Position numbers and translations under genes: made by a program. From positions 3,410,001-3,474,000 of the forward strand of contig OY781040.1 in assembly GCA_963676095.1 (NCBI GenBank): a stretch of 64,000 nucleotides of DNA, read 5' to 3'. Of the stretch, positions 62,654 to 64,000 are shown piece by piece. The notes beneath the pieces are model-generated. The model did no database searches, was not told the DNA's origin, and was given only the letters and a program-made list of their open reading frames with translations. The number at the start of each line of letters is the position of its first letter. The first letter of the stretch is position 1. This stretch comes from G963676095 sp963676095. GTDB taxonomy: Bacteria; Bacteroidota; Bacteroidia; Bacteroidales; Prolixibacteraceae.

Positions 62654-64000
62654 TCAGGCTGCAGCTTCGGCAAGCATTTTTTCACCCTTCTCAATAGCCT
62701 GTTCTATTGTGCCAACCAGGTTGAAAGCAGCTTCCGGGTACTGGTCAACCTCGCCATTCATAATCATGTTGAACCCTTTAATTGTATCCTCGATTGAGAC
62801 CAATACTCCTTTAAATCCGGTGAACTGTTCGGCTACAAAGAATGGTTGCGAGAGGAAACGTTGAACCCGCCGTGCCCTGTGAACAACCAGTTTGTCTTCC
62901 TCAGAAAGTTCATCCATACCAAGAATGGCAATGATATCCTGCAATTCCTTGTATCGTTGCAGGATTTCCTTTACTCGCTGTGCACAGCGGTAGTGTTCGT
63001 CTCCAACAATATCAGGGGTAAGGATGCGGGATGTCGAATCCAGCGGGTCTACTGCCGGATAAATACCCAGCTCCGAGATTTTCCGGCTTAAAACGGTGGT
63101 TGCATCCAGGTGGGCAAACGTTGTTGCCGGTGCCGGGTCGGTAAGGTCGTCGGCAGGCACATAGACTGCCTGTACGGACGTGATCGATCCTTTCTTGGTT
63201 GAGGTGATCCTTTCCTGCATAACCCCCATTTCTGAAGCCAGAGTTGGCTGGTAACCCACAGCCGAAGGCATACGCCCAAGAAGGGCTGATACTTCAGAAC
63301 CCGCCTGGGTAAAACGGAAAATATTGTCGACAAAGAACAAAATATCGCGTCCCGTTGCGGATCCGTCCCCATCCCGGAGACTTTCAGCAATGGTAAGACC
63401 AGAAAGGGCAACACGGGAACGGGCGCCCGGCGGTTCATTCATCTGACCGAAGACAAGGGCCAGTTTCGATTTTTTGAGGGCTTCATGGTCAACCTTCGAG
63501 AAGTCCCAGTTGCCTTCTTTCATCGCTTTCCTGAACTCGTCACCGTAATCTACGATTTTGGCTTCTATCATTTCCCGGAGCAGGTCATTTCCCTCACGGG
63601 TACGTTCACCTACACCTGCAAATACAGACAGCCCGCTGTGGGCAAGCGCAATATTATTGATCAGCTCCTGTATCAACACTGTTTTTCCAACGCCAGCCCC
63701 ACCAAACAGGCCGATCTTTCCTCCCTTCGCGTATGGTTCGATCAGATCGATCACTTTGATCCCTGTGAAAAGGACTTCGCTTTCGGTTGTTAGCTGCTCG
63801 TATTTCGGAGGTTGATTGTGGATATGAAGACCTTCTTTCGGGAGGCTTTCCAGTCCGTCAACGGCATCGCCCGTTACATTTAACAACCGGCCCAGGGCAA
63901 TTTCTCCTTTGGGCATAGTAATCTGTTTCCCTGTCGGAATTACATCCATTCCTCTTCTCAACCCATCTGTCGAATCCATCGCTATAGTACGGATCATATT
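62654..64000 (-). CDS. atpD: ATP synthase F1 subunit beta, N-terminus beyond the window edge
   Basis: The catalytic beta subunit of F1. Visible are the P-loop GGAGVGKTVLIQEL, the catalytic Glu in GVGERTREGNDL, Walker B (ILFFVDNIFRFTQAG) and the C-terminal helices (FNMIMNGEVDQYPEAAFNLV). At least 448 residues are present; the start is outside the window at the right edge, so the length is incomplete. The gene reads into atpC. Confidence 0.97.
   Translation of the reverse strand, partial: NMIRTIAMDSTDGLRRGMDVIPTGKQITMPKGEIALGRLLNVTGDAVDGLESLPKEGLHIHNQPPKYEQLTTESEVLFTGIKVIDLIEPYAKGGKIGLFGGAGVGKTVLIQELINNIALAHSGLSVFAGVGERTREGNDLLREMIEAKIVDYGDEFRKAMKEGNWDFSKVDHEALKKSKLALVFGQMNEPPGARSRVALSGLTIAESLRDGDGSATGRDILFFVDNIFRFTQAGSEVSALLGRMPSAVGYQPTLASEMGVMQERITSTKKGSITSVQAVYVPADDLTDPAPATTFAHLDATTVLSRKISELGIYPAVDPLDSTSRILTPDIVGDEHYRCAQRVKEILQRYKELQDIIAILGMDELSEEDKLVVHRARRVQRFLSQPFFVAEQFTGFKGVLVSIEDTIKGFNMIMNGEVDQYPEAAFNLVGTIEQAIEKGEKMLAEAAA

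Overview
The window reads as chromosome of a Bacteroidota bacterium, most likely an anaerobic or facultative member of the Bacteroidales/Marinilabiliales. The support is a full-length SprA (type IX secretion translocon) directly after ruvA, a complete-looking menaquinone operon, methylmalonyl-CoA mutase as separate small and large subunits, a short one-domain F1 epsilon subunit, LytS/LytTR signalling, DUF1080 and GH36 carbohydrate genes, and promoters of the Bacteroidota type (TTTG, 19-21 bases, TANNTTTG). The species cannot be named from this sequence.

Layout. 1-11.7 kb: a partial GNAT acetyltransferase, a small membrane protein, pdxA-ruvA-sprA, and a U32-family RNA-modification type protein. 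11.8-14.6 kb: a membrane-anchored DUF3352-like protein with a C-terminal propeller. 14.7-21.9 kb (minus strand): thioesterase (menI-like)-menF-menD-menB-menA-menC-menE, three of the joints overlapping as ATGA; menH is not in the cluster. 22.2-30.5 kb (minus): a GH36 alpha-galactosidase-like enzyme, a secreted S37/S28-type serine peptidase, an M24 Xaa-Pro aminopeptidase, a glycyl radical enzyme whose catalytic residues match trans-4-hydroxy-L-proline dehydratase (HypD), and its radical-SAM activase. Together the last four look like a proline/hydroxyproline peptide catabolism locus.

30.5-38.5 kb: a candidate small RNA with its own promoter and terminator, an OmpR-type two-component pair, a repeat- and hairpin-rich spacer, a PAP2 phosphatase, and a LytTR regulator paired with a 1026-residue LytS-type kinase whose periplasmic part resembles a TlpA/thioredoxin-like protein without the redox cysteines. 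38.8-47.6 kb: a lipoprotein with a CBM9-like N-terminus, 23-bp palindromic repeats, a two-gene operon (Gfo/Idh/MocA oxidoreductase, then a HEAT-DUF1080-DUF1080 protein), and upstream of it a transmembrane LamG-sensor/SARP-like DNA-binding regulator.

47.8-53.2 kb: the peptidoglycan-recycling ligase mpl, a small lipoprotein, a DUF4143 ATPase behind palindromic 32-bp repeats and a solo IS terminal repeat, an SDR, and a MITE-like element. 53.2-57.7 kb: mutA and mutB separated by a GxxExxY gene flanked by inverted repeats, apparently an inserted cassette. 58-64 kb: a periplasmic protein behind a 30-bp palindrome, a ComB-like phosphatase, a complete IS4-family element (16-bp inverted repeats, 10-bp target duplication) inserted exactly over the start codon of a patB-type gene, and the ATP synthase genes atpC and atpD (atpD runs off the end).

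No tRNA, rRNA or CRISPR array was recognised. The least-explained items are the LytS fusion, the LamG/SARP regulator, the small-RNA candidate, the IS insertion that preserves its target's start codon, and the several palindromic tandem repeats next to particular genes.
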